Part shown: piece by piece, positions 22,789 to 34,918 of the stretch | How positions within the stretch are numbered: the first letter of the stretch is position 1 | Layout: every line of letters starts with the position of its first letter | DNA from: Lobosporangium transversale | Lineage: Eukaryota; Mortierellomycota; Mortierellomycetes; Mortierellales; Mortierellaceae | Reading direction: 5' to 3' | NCBI RefSeq assembly: GCF_002105155.1 | Contig: NW_019029025.1 | Coordinates: 62,001-126,000 of the forward strand | DNA: 64,000 bases | Program-made: the position numbers and the translations under genes | The notes under the pieces: model-generated | Told to the model about the DNA's origin: nothing | Seen by the model: only the letters and a program-made list of their open reading frames with translations | Databases searched by the model: none

Positions 22789-23633
22789 TTAAAAAAAAAA
22801 AAAAAAAATATGGAGCACGAAAAAGATGGAGTACGAAAAAGACTGTAAGCTGCGGAAAGGGAAGGAAAATCAACATTAAACTTTGGTGGTTCGAGCAAGG
22901 TTAATCTCAATGATCAATGAGATGCTCTTGTTAACCAAACAAATGACGACTCAATGGGTCGTGGCTCTTATTTGACTGATTATTGGCTAAAATCCGTTCT
23001 ACAATATTGCAAGTCCTGGTGCTTTTATACTTTTTTTCTTCTTTACAAAGTCGCATGAGGTACATGTACCGGAGATAGGGAACTGATGGAATTCCTTGCA
23101 GCTACTTTAAGACTGTATTTTAGACATGTCGCTGTTGTTGAATCTATAGATAACTTGTTGACAGTAGGCCAATATATACATGTATTTCATTTAATGTTCA
23201 ACTTAGTCATACTCTGATACTGATGATCTCCAACTATCTGCATTGGAACCAAGAGAGAGAGAGAGATAGAGAGACAAACGGAAGAAAAGGGTTCAAACAT
23301 AAGTCTACGTATATTTATGAGTATTATAAAATTAAGAGAGGCCATGTGTTTAGATGGGATACGTTAGTCCAAATGGGAAAAAAGAGTAATCAGGTGTTTC
23401 AGACACAGCATGACAGGGAATGCACAAAAATGTCTTGTGCCTGAACAGATCTTTTACCTTTTTCAGACAAACAGGAAGACTTGCTTTCCCTCTTTTGGGT
23501 GCCAGAGCTTGGTAAAAATGACAGAAACATCCAAAGATGTCCTAGATGTCCTGCTGTATTTTTTTTTTTCAGTCTAGTCTCGCCTCTTCCTCTCCAAGGC
23601 ATTCTAGACACTTAGCATGCAACTCAATAATTA

Positions 23634-23669
<36 letters not shown>

Positions 23670-23691
23670 ATTTTCTCTCAAGTTTTTATTA
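22789..23691. other. Intergenic region between repeat cluster and MITE
   Basis: About 900 bases. Includes a 12-base palindrome GGTACATGTACC near 23059, a short GA-rich stretch at 23253-23275 and an A run at 23638-23665. No gene recognised. Confidence 0.4.
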
Positions 23692-23693
23692 TA

Positions 23694-23949
23694 CAGTGGA
23701 ATCTCGATAATTGTACACTTTTGTACAAATTTCAAATTTGATATATTTCTAGGCCATTGGTTGGCTAAGAGCCTTACTCTTTTAAAAAAAAGTATTCTAA
23801 AAAACCCACACTCAACTGGAGTAGGGGAATCAGCAGAGGATTTTTAGAATAGTTTTTCATGAATTGTGGGCTTCTTAGCCAATCAATAACCGAGAAATAT
23901 AGCAAATTCGAAAATTGTACAAAAGTGTACAATTATCGAGATTCCACTG
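23694..23949. mobile_element. MITE with pogo/Tc1-mariner-type terminal inverted repeats
   Basis: A 256-base element bounded by CAGTGGAATCTCGATAATTG and its reverse complement, flanked on both sides by TA (23692-23693 and 23950-23951), the target duplication of the Tc1/mariner superfamily. The inverted similarity continues inward for about 80 bases per side (through ACACTTTTGTACAA and TTGGCTAAGA), leaving a short AT-rich centre. There is no coding capacity. CAGTG-start ends with a CTCGATAA core are typical of pogo-like elements. A parent transposase is not in the window. Confidence 0.85.
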
Positions 23950-23951
23950 TA

Positions 23952-26221
23952 CAGCGTGTACATGTATTCGGTATATATACTCAATGACTTAATGGCATAC
24001 AGTTCTTCTACTGCACTGCAGAGTATTTATTAGGTTTTATATTATAAAAGATATATGTATGATCTTTAATCATGAGTATAATAGCGCAAATTATCCTTTT
24101 TACCAAGGAAAGCCGCCTGTGTTACAGCGCATCACAAAGAACAAGAACGAGGACAAGAACAAGAGAGAGCATGGAGATGTTTTGATAGGTAAAAAGTAGG
24201 GTACTGCATTCTTGTTCTAGATGAATACAAAAACCTGTTGAGCATGAGCATTGAGGCATTTATTTTACTTTATTTTTTTCTTGTGTCATTCTTTGAATTG
24301 ATGCTGATTTTTGCATTTGCATTTGCGCATTTTTTTTTGTTACCCCAAATGATGACAAAATGGATAAAAAGATCATCGTCACTAAGGAACAGTAAACAAC
24401 AATAGACAGGAGATGCATGTCCCCAGTTGTTCTCCCCACACTCACACGACATCTTTTTTTTCTTTTTTTTTTTTGTATGCAACTAAATCGATCTCAAAAA
24501 CTTTTGAGGTCTCTCTGTGACCTTTCATTCTTTATCAGTCCTTGAGATCTGTATTATATACTTTTTATTTATTTTATTGATCTTCACGACATCTCAGAAA
24601 AAAAAAAAAATAGGCACGCGACACTGCAGATCAGAAAAAAAAAAAAAAAAAAAGAAAGAGGGAAAGATAGAGAGATCGAAATAAAAGAATGAGAAGAATC
24701 AATGAGAAGAAAGAGATTCTGCAAGGGAGCAAAACGCGGCAAATGAACGATTTTTTTTTTGTGTCCGAAATTATCTCGGCTTTCATTTTACCCAGGAAAA
24801 AGAAGAAAAGAAAGTAAACAAAGCAAAACCTACCCAGACTTTTGGGCGTGGGATTCCTTATTTTCCTTGGTAAGATCTTAATCTTCATGATCAATTCTAC
24901 AAACAGAAAAAAAAAAAGGCCTCAAACCACGTTTTTTTTTTTTTTTTTTTTTTTTTTATAAATAATCCACGTTATATATATATATTATTTAGTCAATAAA
25001 AAAAAAAAAGAAAGAAAAATCCGATCTGTCCTTTGGCTTCGCCGGGCCTGTGGAGAAAAGATGAACGAGTCCTTTTTTCTAATGCAGATGAGTTCGTTAA
25101 AAGATTGACACCCTTGCGCACCTCCCATATCTTTCGCATCTTTGCACCATTTGTATCTGCCTATTCATTTCTTGCCTGCAACATGGATTGAATGAATGTG
25201 TGTCTGTGTCTGCGGAAAAGTTCTTAATTGTTTACAACGCAACGGCGAAAAAAAAAAAAAAGTTTTTTAAATGAAAAATAACTCAAATGGGTGAATTGTA
25301 CCCTGATAGGGCAAGATCGACATCCAAAAAGCCGTTTGCTGATTTTTCCGATTTTGTCGGGGCTTGAAGTCAAATAGTGTACGACAGGATGTGTATCTCA
25401 TTCAAAAAGATATAGTTAATATATCCAGTCTATTTAGAAAACTTTCTGCAACCTGGGTAATTCTCTAAAACTCTCGTTCGATACGATAGGATTCACTTTT
25501 GACTGGAAGTAAAACGATGTCCTATAACTTTCTACAAGTTTATTGCGGTTTTGCTTCTCATCTTTATTTCACGAATGTGGGCTAAGAAAGAGATTCGGAC
25601 CTGTCAAAAAATAAGATAAAAAAAGTTAAAAATATGTAATAGGAAGAGGTTTCTTAATTTTAATTAGTATGAGTGGGACCTGACCTATCAGTTAACAGGG
25701 TATATTTTATAAATGTATTCCCTATTCAGTATTCCAACTTTCGCACGCTCTCCTTCTCCTACATAAACTAATCGCAGTCTGCAGTAAGCAGTACGGCAGA
25801 AATTTACAAATGAATGAGTAAATGCCTTGGGTGACGTACAGAGAATCTAGGGCGCGGGTCCTGCAACTCTAGGTTCAAGGCAAAGTGTGAGAAAAGAGCA
25901 AAAAAGAGAGATAAAAAATAAAGTGATAGAGGGTAATGATGCAGGTGGAAGCTATAGAGCGTGAGAGCCATGCGGGGGAGATGAAAAAAAAAAAATAGCG
26001 CACACAAGACAATGCAGTTGATGTCGTGATACCATGTTGTTGATGTGAGATTGACATGGTCGATGTGCGTGCGCAAGCGACCATCTCGTTAATTCTCTGT
26101 AGTTTTTCTTTCCACTTTGCGAAACAATTCCTTCCTTCTGGGCCATGGAACAACTTGCGGAGGGCCGAAATATTTTCGCACTGGTTGGACAAGCGAATCT
26201 GGGCCAATCAACGATGTTACC

Positions 26222-26253
<32 letters not shown>

Positions 26254-28766
26254 GCAATATCAACGAATGAACAGAGATTTACGACTAACCGACCAACCTA
26301 TCCTTCTAAGGCATGGCAAGGATGATTCGAATCTGAATGAACGAACTTGACGAAAAGTTTGGAGAAAGCGAATAAAGGGTAACACATGGAATCAAGTAAT
26401 CCAATTTTAGTTCATGAACCATAACACATACTATGACGGAGAATATGATGACCATGTGTCATTGTGTACAATAGGCAAAGCATCCATGTTAAAGAAATAT
26501 GCCGATTGCAAATAAAAAGGCAGACTAGCCGGTCTGCCTTCATGTGGAGAAGTATGACAATGACACTGACAATGACATTAAGAACCAAAGGAAAAACTAA
26601 CTTTGCCCTGTTTTTCCTTTTTTTTTTTTTTTTTTTTTTTTTGCCACGAAACGATCCACGAAACGATCCATGGACAACCCGAACAATCGTAACTATAGTA
26701 ACCGTAAGACAATAAGAAATGATAGGAGAGATCGCACGCAATCCTCCGTCTTTTGCATCTATAATATATACATATATATATATATACTATAGACCTTACG
26801 GCTCCTTGTAAATAATAAAATAATATCCATCTTTAAAAAAATAAAAGAGCATGCTCTTTTAAAATGGGGTAAATAGGCTATGGTTTATAAGATGTGATTT
26901 TTATTAACTGAGATGTGATGCATTATCTGAACCTCCTTTCCTGTCTTCTCCCCTCATTCTTTTCTGGCTTTATTCAAGGCTTTGTCCCTTTACTCCACCC
27001 TTGATCTGAGGGGAGAGGTGATTGCGATGTTGGTGCAAGAGCAGACTTAATTGCGGAAGAGGATTACGATGTATTAATACTTCCCCACACACAAATATTG
27101 ACAACAAACAAAAAAAAAAGGATAAATATATATTTTTGTGAAATAAAAGGACCTTTTTGTCAAGAGCAAAGCTAAGGTATAAGCGTTTTCAATCCAGTGG
27201 TTTGCAACATTGCGCACAACCAGCACTTATAAAGCAAGAGCAAGAGCAAGAAGAGCAAATAAGCAAATAAGCAGATAGAGCAAGAAAAGTAGTAAAATAA
27301 AGACGGAAATTTAAACCTGTATATATTTTTCCATGGGTGATAATGATAGAGGATGATGGTTAGATGGGTTACGGTAATGAATAGATTAGAGCAGAATAGA
27401 TTAGGGTGGTTATTAGATTGAATAGATGTATAATAATTCTCTTTACATGTACTAAATTAAGCCAGTAAAGATACATGTCTCACAGGGACTTGAACGTAAG
27501 ACTTTTTAACTGTAACTGTTATTGTGCTCCTCGTTTTCTCTCCCCTCTTGCTCTCACTCAATAAAGAACCCTCAAAAAAATTTTTTTTTTTGGGTGCCTA
27601 AAAATCGATCGTTCCTTCTCAGTTTTCCATTGCCAATCTGCCCAATGCCAATGCTTATAGCAGTTTAGATGTGGATTTTATCCCACCAATTCAAACTATC
27701 CTAAGAAGCTGTCCAAACTATCCCAGCTAAATCAAATTCTACCGAACTATTATCCAAACTATTCCATAATAATAAAATAATAAAATAATAAGAGTAAAAG
27801 TATAAAAACGGCCGTTCTGTATTCATTCCTATTCAATACTCTAAATACTTTATACCATATCTCCCTCTCTCAGACTAAACCAGTTTCTGACATCTCCATC
27901 ATAGCTCATTCGCCCGCCCCTCATTTTTTAAATTTTTTTTTGGTTTACAGTCAGTCATTTAGACTACGAACACATCCACTTTATTTTTTTAACACAGTTC
28001 ACATCGCCTTTTTGTCCCCCCACCTCTCCTCTCATTTTACCCATTCTCTCCTCTCTATTCTCCCTTTTTCCGCCTCGTGTGCCCCTTTGTCCGTTGTTTA
28101 TATTGTCTCATACTCAGAAAAGTAAGTTTTATAAAAAAAAATAGCGCAATCCAAAAAAAAAAAAAAAAAAAAAAACGGCATATATAAATAAATAAAAAGC
28201 ACTCGACGAGCGACTTTTTTGTCGCCTTTAATTCTTAACTGCTTTTCGTCTTCTTGTCTTTTTTTCTTCTTCTTTATCTTCTTCCCGATTCCCTTTTTCC
28301 CTTCCCTTCTCTCTCCCCCCTTCCCCTTCTCTCCTCCCTCCTCACATTTCTCCTCACATCCTGTAAGTGTTTTCTTTATTATTGTATGCTCATATTCCCT
28401 TCACAACACAATCCTCAACAACATTCATACACAACTTCTTTGATAATTGTTTGCTCTGTCTTTGCTTACATTGCATCAATCGCTGCACTCTCTACACCTT
28501 CATACTTGCATTTCATTTGCTCATTATTCTCCTGATCAACGCTTATCTCACTTTTTTTTTTTTTCTTTTTTTTTTTTTTCCCTCCATTATTATATCAACT
28601 TTTACTTTTTTCCTTCTCTTTGCTAAGGCTTCTGGGCTATATAGCAAGAAAAGAAAAGAAAAGCAAATAATTAATAACATTAGTCGCTCCTATTTCTTTT
28701 TTCCGTCCCCTCCCTCCCCCTTTCTCTTTTTGACCAAATTCTTCACTGCTGTCAAAAGACAATAGT
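23952..28766. other. Long gene-poor AT-rich region
   Basis: Nearly 5 kb with no supportable gene. It holds long A or T runs (for example 24924-24957, 26221-26251, 26618-26642, 28152-28174), a TA-rich microsatellite near 26765-26787, a cluster of TGACA motifs at 26554-26578, AATAAA-type repeats at 27768-27790 and a pyrimidine-rich stretch at 28240-28360. The last kilobase is probably promoter and leader of the proton ATPase, and may contain a 5' UTR intron (GTAAGT at 28119 and 28362). Confidence 0.5.
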
Positions 28767-28817
28767 GTACAAATGTTAGATTGAAAAAGAATTAAATAAT
28801 ATTCTAACATTGTGTAC
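28767..28817 (+). promoter_or_regulatory. Inverted repeat upstream of the proton-ATPase start
   Basis: Left arm GTACAAATGTTAGA (28767-28780) pairs with right arm TCTAACATTGTGTAC (28803-28817) around an AT-rich loop of about 22 bases, ending 80 bases before the ATG. It could be a 5' UTR hairpin or a bipartite protein-binding site. Function unknown. Confidence 0.5.
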
Positions 28818-28897
28818 TAATTGGCAGTTTTCTTTTCTTTCCTCTATCACGATAAAAGTCGCAACAATAAGATACCTCTCTAGCTCATAAAGACATC

Positions 28898-31812
28898 ATG
28901 AGCGAGAAGCAAGAGATTGAGCAGCAACATCAGTTGCCGCATTCAGGGTCCAGCCATGCTGGCAAGGACGAAAAGGGCCAGGCTGAATTTGAGGAGCAGG
29001 TCCACCACGAGCACGTCGAGGAAATCTCCCCTGAGCTCGAGGCCCTCCTCCAGACCGACCCTTTGACCGGTTTGACTGACGATGAGGTTCTTCGTCGTCG
29101 TGAGACCTTTGGTCCTAATGAATTGATTGAGAAGAAGCGCCATCCTTTCCTCAAGTTCTTGAGTTACTTTACTGGTGCTATTGCTTATTTGATTGAATTG
29201 GCTTGTATCTGTGCTGCTGCTGTTGGGGTAAGGTCTTTTTTTTCTTAAATTTTTTTTTTTTTTTTTGCACAACGTGAGAGGCGTCCATCAAATCCAGCCT
29301 GCTCCAGTGGTCGCACGATGACTGGTCTAAAAATACGCATCCAATCTTCCCCTTCTCTCTATCATCTCTCTAATCTTTTCCTTTTTTAAAAATACCTTAT
29401 TCACATGTATAATAGGACTGGGCTGATTTCGGTATTATTCTTGCCCTTTTGTTCATTAATGCTATCATTGGTTTCGTGGAGGAGTCCAAGGCCGAGTCGG
29501 CTTTGGATGCTCTCAAGCAGACTTTGGCTTTGAAGACTCGCTGCTGGCGTAACGGACACTTGGTTGAGCTCGACACCGCCGAGCTTGTCCCTGGTGATGT
29601 GATTGTTCTTCGTCTTGGTGACATTATTCCCGCTGATGGTCGTCTTCTCGGTATTGGTGCTACTGGTGAGGCCACTGAGGGTGATTTGATGGTTGATCAG
29701 TCTGCTCTGACTGGAGAGTCTTTGCCCTTGGCCAAGAACAAGGGTGCAACTGTCTACTCTTCTTCCATCGTCAAGCAGGGTCAACAGATGGCTGTCGTCA
29801 CCAAGACTGGTGGTGATACCTTCATTGGTCGTGCTGCTGGTCTCATGGCTGTTGCTCAGGAGGAGGGTCACTTCCAAAAGATCATCAATCGCATTGGTAA
29901 CTTCTTGATTCTCATCACCGTCGTCCTGGTCCTTATCATCATGATCTTCCTCTTGGTCAAGAACAAGGGCACTGAGAAGGGTGAGTTCAAGCACGTTCTC
30001 GAGCAGGTTCTCGTCCTCACCATCGCTGCCATCCCTGTCGGTCTCCCCACTGTCATGTCTGTCACCATGGCCATGGGTGCCAAGGAACTCGCCCTTCGTA
30101 AGGTCATCGTCAAGCGTCTCACAGCTGTTGAGGAAATGGCCTCTGTCTCTGTTCTCTGCTCTGACAAGACCGGAACCTTGACCTTGAACGAGTTGACTTT
30201 TGATGAGCCCTACTTGACCAACAACTACACTTCTGGTGATATTCTCTTGTACTCCTACCTTGCTGCTGAACCCGGTGCCAACGACCCAATTGAGTTTGCT
30301 GTCCGTACTGCTGCCGAAGAACAACTCGAGATCCTCAAGAACCGTGTCCACAAGCACGAGGTCCCCGGATATAAGGTCACTTCTTTCTTGCCCTTCAACC
30401 CTTCAACCAAGATGACCCAGGCCACTGTCATGGACTTGAACACTCAGCAATCTTTCAAGGTCGCCAAGGGTGCACCCCAGGTGATCATCCGTCTCGTCGG
30501 TGGTGATAATGATGCTGTCCGTGCTGTGAACTCCCTTGCTAAGCGTGGTCTTCGTGCCCTCGGTGTTGCCCGTACCAAGCCCGGTTCCCTGGAGGAATAC
30601 GAGTTGGTCGGTATGATTTCATTGATTGATCCCCCTCGCCCTGACTCTGCTGAGACCATTCGTCGCTGCAACCATATGGGTGTTGATGTCAAGATGATTA
30701 CTGGTGATCAACAGATCATTGCCAAGGAGGTCGCTCACCGTCTCGGCATGGGTCGTGTTATCTTGGATGCTGGTCACTTGGTCGATGCTAACAAGTCTGA
30801 AGATGAGATCACTGAGCACTGTATCCGCGCTGATGGTTTCGCCCAGGTCATTCCCGAGCACAAGTACCGTGTTGTTGAATTGCTCCAGAACCGTGGTATC
30901 CTCGTTGGTATGACTGGTGATGGTGTTAACGATGCTCCTGCTCTCAAGAAGGCCAACGTCGGTATTGCTGTCCATGGATGCACAGATGCTGCTCGCTCTG
31001 CTGCTGATATTGTGCTCTTGGCTCCTGGTTTGTCGACCATTGTCGATGGTTTGATGACTTCCCGTGCTATCTTCCAGCGTATGCGTTCCTATGCTCTCTA
31101 CCGTATCACCTCGACTGTCCACTTCTTGATTTTCTTCTTCTGCATCACCCTGGCTCACCAATGGACCATGGAGCCCATCTTGTTGATTTTGATCTGTATC
31201 TTGAACGATGCTGCCACTTTGGTCATCGCTGTTGATAACGCAAAGATTTCTGCTCACCCTGACAAGTGGAGAATCGGTCAGCTCATCTTCTTGTCTGTCG
31301 TCCTTGGTGTTCTCTTGACTGGCCTCTCCTTCGCCCACTTCTACATTGCCGAGCAGGTCTTCAAAGTCCACCCCGATCAATTGGAGGCCATCATGTACCT
31401 GCACATCTCTTCCGCTCCTCACTTCGTCATCTTCTCCACCCGTCTCTCTGGCTACTTCTGGGAGAACATGCCCTCGCCTATCTTCTTCATCGCCGTCATG
31501 GGTACTCAGGTCTTTGCCATGTTGATCTGTGTCTATGGTGTCATTGTCAAGGAGGCCATCGGTTGGGGCTGGGGCTGCGCTGTTCTTGGTATCTCCTTGG
31601 TCTACTTCATTCTCCTCGACTTTGTCAAGGTCTACATCTTCAAGAACTGGAGTTTCGAGTTCACTGCCCATGCCTGGCCCACCAAGGCTGCCAAGGAGAA
31701 GTTGGCCGCCCGTAAGGTCCGTGTCGTTCAGCAGGAGCGTGTCTGGAAGTCGATTGACAATGTTCGTCAAGTCGGTCTTAAGATCAAGGCTATTGAGGCT
31801 TTGAAGGCATAA
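28898..31812 (+). CDS. PMA1: Plasma-membrane H+-transporting P-type ATPase
   Basis: Two exons, 28898-29227 and 29416-31812, encode about 908 residues. This P3A ATPase pumps protons out of the cell and energises nutrient uptake. Landmarks: acidic N-terminus, VDQSALTGESLPLAKNKG (actuator loop, around residue 205), CSDKTGTLTLNELT with phosphorylated Asp near residue 360, KGAPQVI, MITGDQ and GMTGDGVNDAPALKKANVGI near residue 610, plus ten expected membrane segments such as FLIFFFCITLAHQW. The C-terminus ends KIKAIEALKA after a basic helix, somewhat unlike the Ser/Thr tail of yeast Pma1, so its regulation may differ. Codon use is strongly biased to C-ending and preferred codons (GTC, ATC, AAG), unlike neighbouring genes, which implies very high expression. 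Large antisense open frames are a by-product of this bias. Confidence 0.95.
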
Positions 31813-32162
31813 ATAATCCATCTCCCCCCTCCATCCATTTGCAGAATGATAAAAAACCAAATATAAAGCTGTATCTTTTCACATATATCTTAGTACATTC
31901 AAGAACCTGAAAATAAAATATAATAGTAATAATACGTATTTCTTAAAAAAAAAAAAAAGGGAAATTGTATGATTTATTGAATACATATACAGGTGATGTA
32001 TATAATTGATACATATTCGATGAACATCCCTTGTACTTTTTTTTTTAAAAAAAATAATAAACTAAGATGTTATGAGCAAAAAAGAGGAGCATAGGACGCT
32101 TGTCATCTGTGGTACGTTCTTGCGTTGGAAGGGGGGAGGAGGAGGAGGAGGGATGTGGATTA
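31813..32162. other. Convergent intergenic spacer
   Basis: 350 bases between the 3' ends of the ATPase and Rho1 genes. AT-rich with several AATAAA-like signals on both strands (for example near 31912-31925), as expected for two converging terminators. Confidence 0.5.
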
Positions 32163-33458
32163 TTAGAGAACCAAGCAAGACCTCCTGCCACCGGGACGAC
32201 CAGTCTTGGGCTTGGCCAGCAGTGAAGCCCTAGTAGCACTCTCAAAGACCTCACGAACACCCTCTCCTGTCTTGGCAGAGCACTCAAGGTAATCCCTAGC
32301 CTTGATGTGGCGTGCAACCTCCAAGCCCTAAAAGAAAAGATCATGAATAAAGGAGTATTAGTCCATTCAGTAAAGTTGTGTAAAAACACAGGATTGAACC
32401 CAATTTCTCAAGCAATTGAGAGAAACAAAAAAGAAAAAAAGTCATAAAAATGACAATTAGCTTACGCGCTCAGGCGAGACTGGTGCCTGGTTGATCTTGC
32501 CGAGTTCCTGAATAGTAGTACGATCAAAACGAAGATCCTTTTTGCAACCAACCAAAATAACAGGCAATCCTCCGCAGAAGTGTTGAACCTCAGAGTTCCA
32601 CTATGTAGATTTTAATAAAGCAAAATGGTTTCAAAAATGATTGCTGGTTAGATCTTTTAACGGTCACTTTGTAAGTCCTAAACGCTTACCTTTTCCTGAA
32701 CGTTCTCCAAAGAGTCGGGTGAGTCGATCGCGAAGCAAATAAGAATCACATGTGAGTCGGGATAGGACAAGGGACGGAGACGGTCGTAATCCTCTTGGCC
32801 TATTTTTTTTTTTTACAAGTAGTGTGACGGGTGAGACAAAAATGAAGGTGGATCCATTCCTACAACAGACTGTGGTGATTCTAACGTACCAGCTGTATCC
32901 CAAAGAGCCAACTCGACGTGCTTGCCATCAACCTCAACATCTGTGACATAGTTCTCAAACACCGTGGGGACATAGATCTAATGATGGACAAAGCATTCGA
33001 ATATTAGTTTCTTTTTTTTTTTTTTTTTTTTTTTTTTGTATTACGAATTCATGGGGTATTTTAGAATACAACAACGACAAAGGCCTGTCTGCAATGTTGG
33101 AAAAAGAGGGATGTGACAGATATCCAGGAGAGACAGAAGAGCACTTTTGGGGGCTGAAGTTTCCATATTGTTCCAATAAAAGACGCAGGGTTGGCGTCCA
33201 TTGTTTCCCCATATTTGTCATTGTCCAGATTATGTTCCTCTGTACGGCGTCATGGCTGTTGCAATGTGCTCAAGCGTGTGTTCTTGTGAATGTGTCTGCC
33301 ACAACTGATGCTAAATTACAAAAAAAAAAAAAAAAAAAAAAAACGTATTTTTTCGAACTCACCTCGGGGAATGTACCCTTAGAAAAGACGATGAGCAAAC
33401 AAGTCTTGCCACAGGCACCGTCACCAACGATGACGAGCTTTCTGCGAATTTCAGTCAT
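32163..33458 (-). CDS. RHO1: Rho1-type small GTPase
   Basis: Five exons on the minus strand: 33458-33363, 32977-32890, 32799-32690, 32600-32466, 32327-32163, giving 197 residues. Rho1 regulates cell-wall glucan synthase, protein kinase C and actin. The P-loop GDGACGKT is at residues 12-19, the effector region [18 protein letters not shown] follows, then [20 protein letters not shown], the LVGCKKDL specificity motif, and [10 protein letters not shown]. The protein ends in a basic stretch and the CAAX box CLVL, which predicts geranylgeranylation. Intron 1 carries both a T run (33011-33037) and an A run (33319-33343). The sequence is close to canonical RhoA/Rho1 throughout. Confidence 0.95.
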
Positions 33459-34179
33459 GATTGTTGTGATAGTAAGTTCTTGAGGAGGTCTGTTATGAAG
33501 TAATAAGGCAACACAAGAGATAAAGAAGATGAGGTGTGAGTGAGAGTGGGTGGTAAAGAAAAAGAGAAAAAAAGGAGAAGGTCAAAGGAAAGATACGAAA
33601 AGTAGTTGCAGTGGACCCGAATAAAAAAAAGTCAAGAAAGGATCAACGCTTTTTTTGGTGTTTTGGAACACGAAGGGCTTTTTTTTTTTTTTTTTTTTTT
33701 CAATATATCTCTTCGGCTGTAGAAAAGATACCCAAGTACGTTAATGAATATTAATGATATGGCGGAGCCAGAAAAAACAAATATTAAAAAAAAAGTCGTC
33801 GACTCCTACACCACCTTGTGAGTGTGAGAATGGATGAGTAAATGTGGGAATGTGGGATTGTGAATGTGAAATTGAAGCGTATTCCATGGGTCATGGGGGA
33901 AAGAACAAGGTTTTGTCTGGGGTCATCGCCACAGAGTCGACTCGACTTCAACAAAGCACAAGGGTGGGGGTGGCAGAGAGGGTAAAGTGTGCCGAGCAGC
34001 AATAAAAATGAGCGTGGCGGTGCAAGGATTATCAAGTTGGCCGAGAACATTGTTGAGAACATGACTGGTCATGACCGCAGCAGCATTAGCAGCAAAGAAT
34101 AAAATAACAAAATAGCAGATAGACAGCATTGTATGGCTGTGCTTGCATGACCAGAGAAGAAGGGCAAGGAGGAAGAGAG

Positions 34180-34213
<34 letters not shown>

Positions 34214-34877
34214 AAAACAATGGCTAAACGTAATGGCGAAGACGAAAGACAAAGGCAAAGGCAATGCATTCTATACAATGTTTTACTTACTTGAAAGGAG
34301 AAAAAGTGTAAGTAAAAGAGGATTCGAAGAAGCAGCGTGGTTACGGGATGAGAAAAAGGAGGGCTGGATAAGAAAGAAAGAAAAGAAGAAAGAAGAGGAA
34401 AAGAAAAGAGAATGAAAGAATGGGTGAATGAATGAATGAAAAGTGAAAAGTGAAAGGTGAAAAGGAGAGTAGAAAAGGAGAAGAGGAAGTTTTAATTCAT
34501 TAATCATTATCATTGTTATATGTTACTATTATTATTATTTTAATTATTAAACAAAACACATAAAAAGCATAAATAGAAACATGATTGAGCTGCCATCGTG
34601 CATACACAATTCATATATACAAACATTTGGCATACTGCACACATTCGTTCATACAAAAGGAGAGCGTGACATCTGTCAATGTCAGAGAATGTCATGGTAA
34701 CTGTCATGACAATTGTCATGCTCTGCCGCCTTTTTCCTTTTCTTTTCTTCTCTATTCCTACTTTCTTTCAGTCCTCCATTGACAACACTTTATGTTTTAT
34801 ATACTCGTTTCTATATCTCTTTCAGCAAATAGAGCAAGCAGAGAGTATGTGAGATGAGAAAGTGAGAAGTGAGTTTA

Positions 34878-34918
<41 letters not shown>

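Noticed and set aside
24631..24894. Phe/Leu-rich frames across T runs (also at 26412-26741, 28219-28765, 34069-34278)
   Set aside because: Low-complexity translations of homopolymer and pyrimidine tracts; not supportable as membrane proteins.
30619..31860. Antisense open frame of more than 400 codons over the proton-ATPase gene (also 29401-30357)
   Set aside because: It is an effect of the strong codon bias of PMA1; no domain, and the sense frame is a clear, fully conserved ATPase.
32375..32420. GGTTCAATCC-like sequence on the minus strand resembling a tRNA T loop
   Set aside because: The flanking bases do not pair as a T stem, no A box or acceptor stem is found, and it sits in a Rho1 intron.
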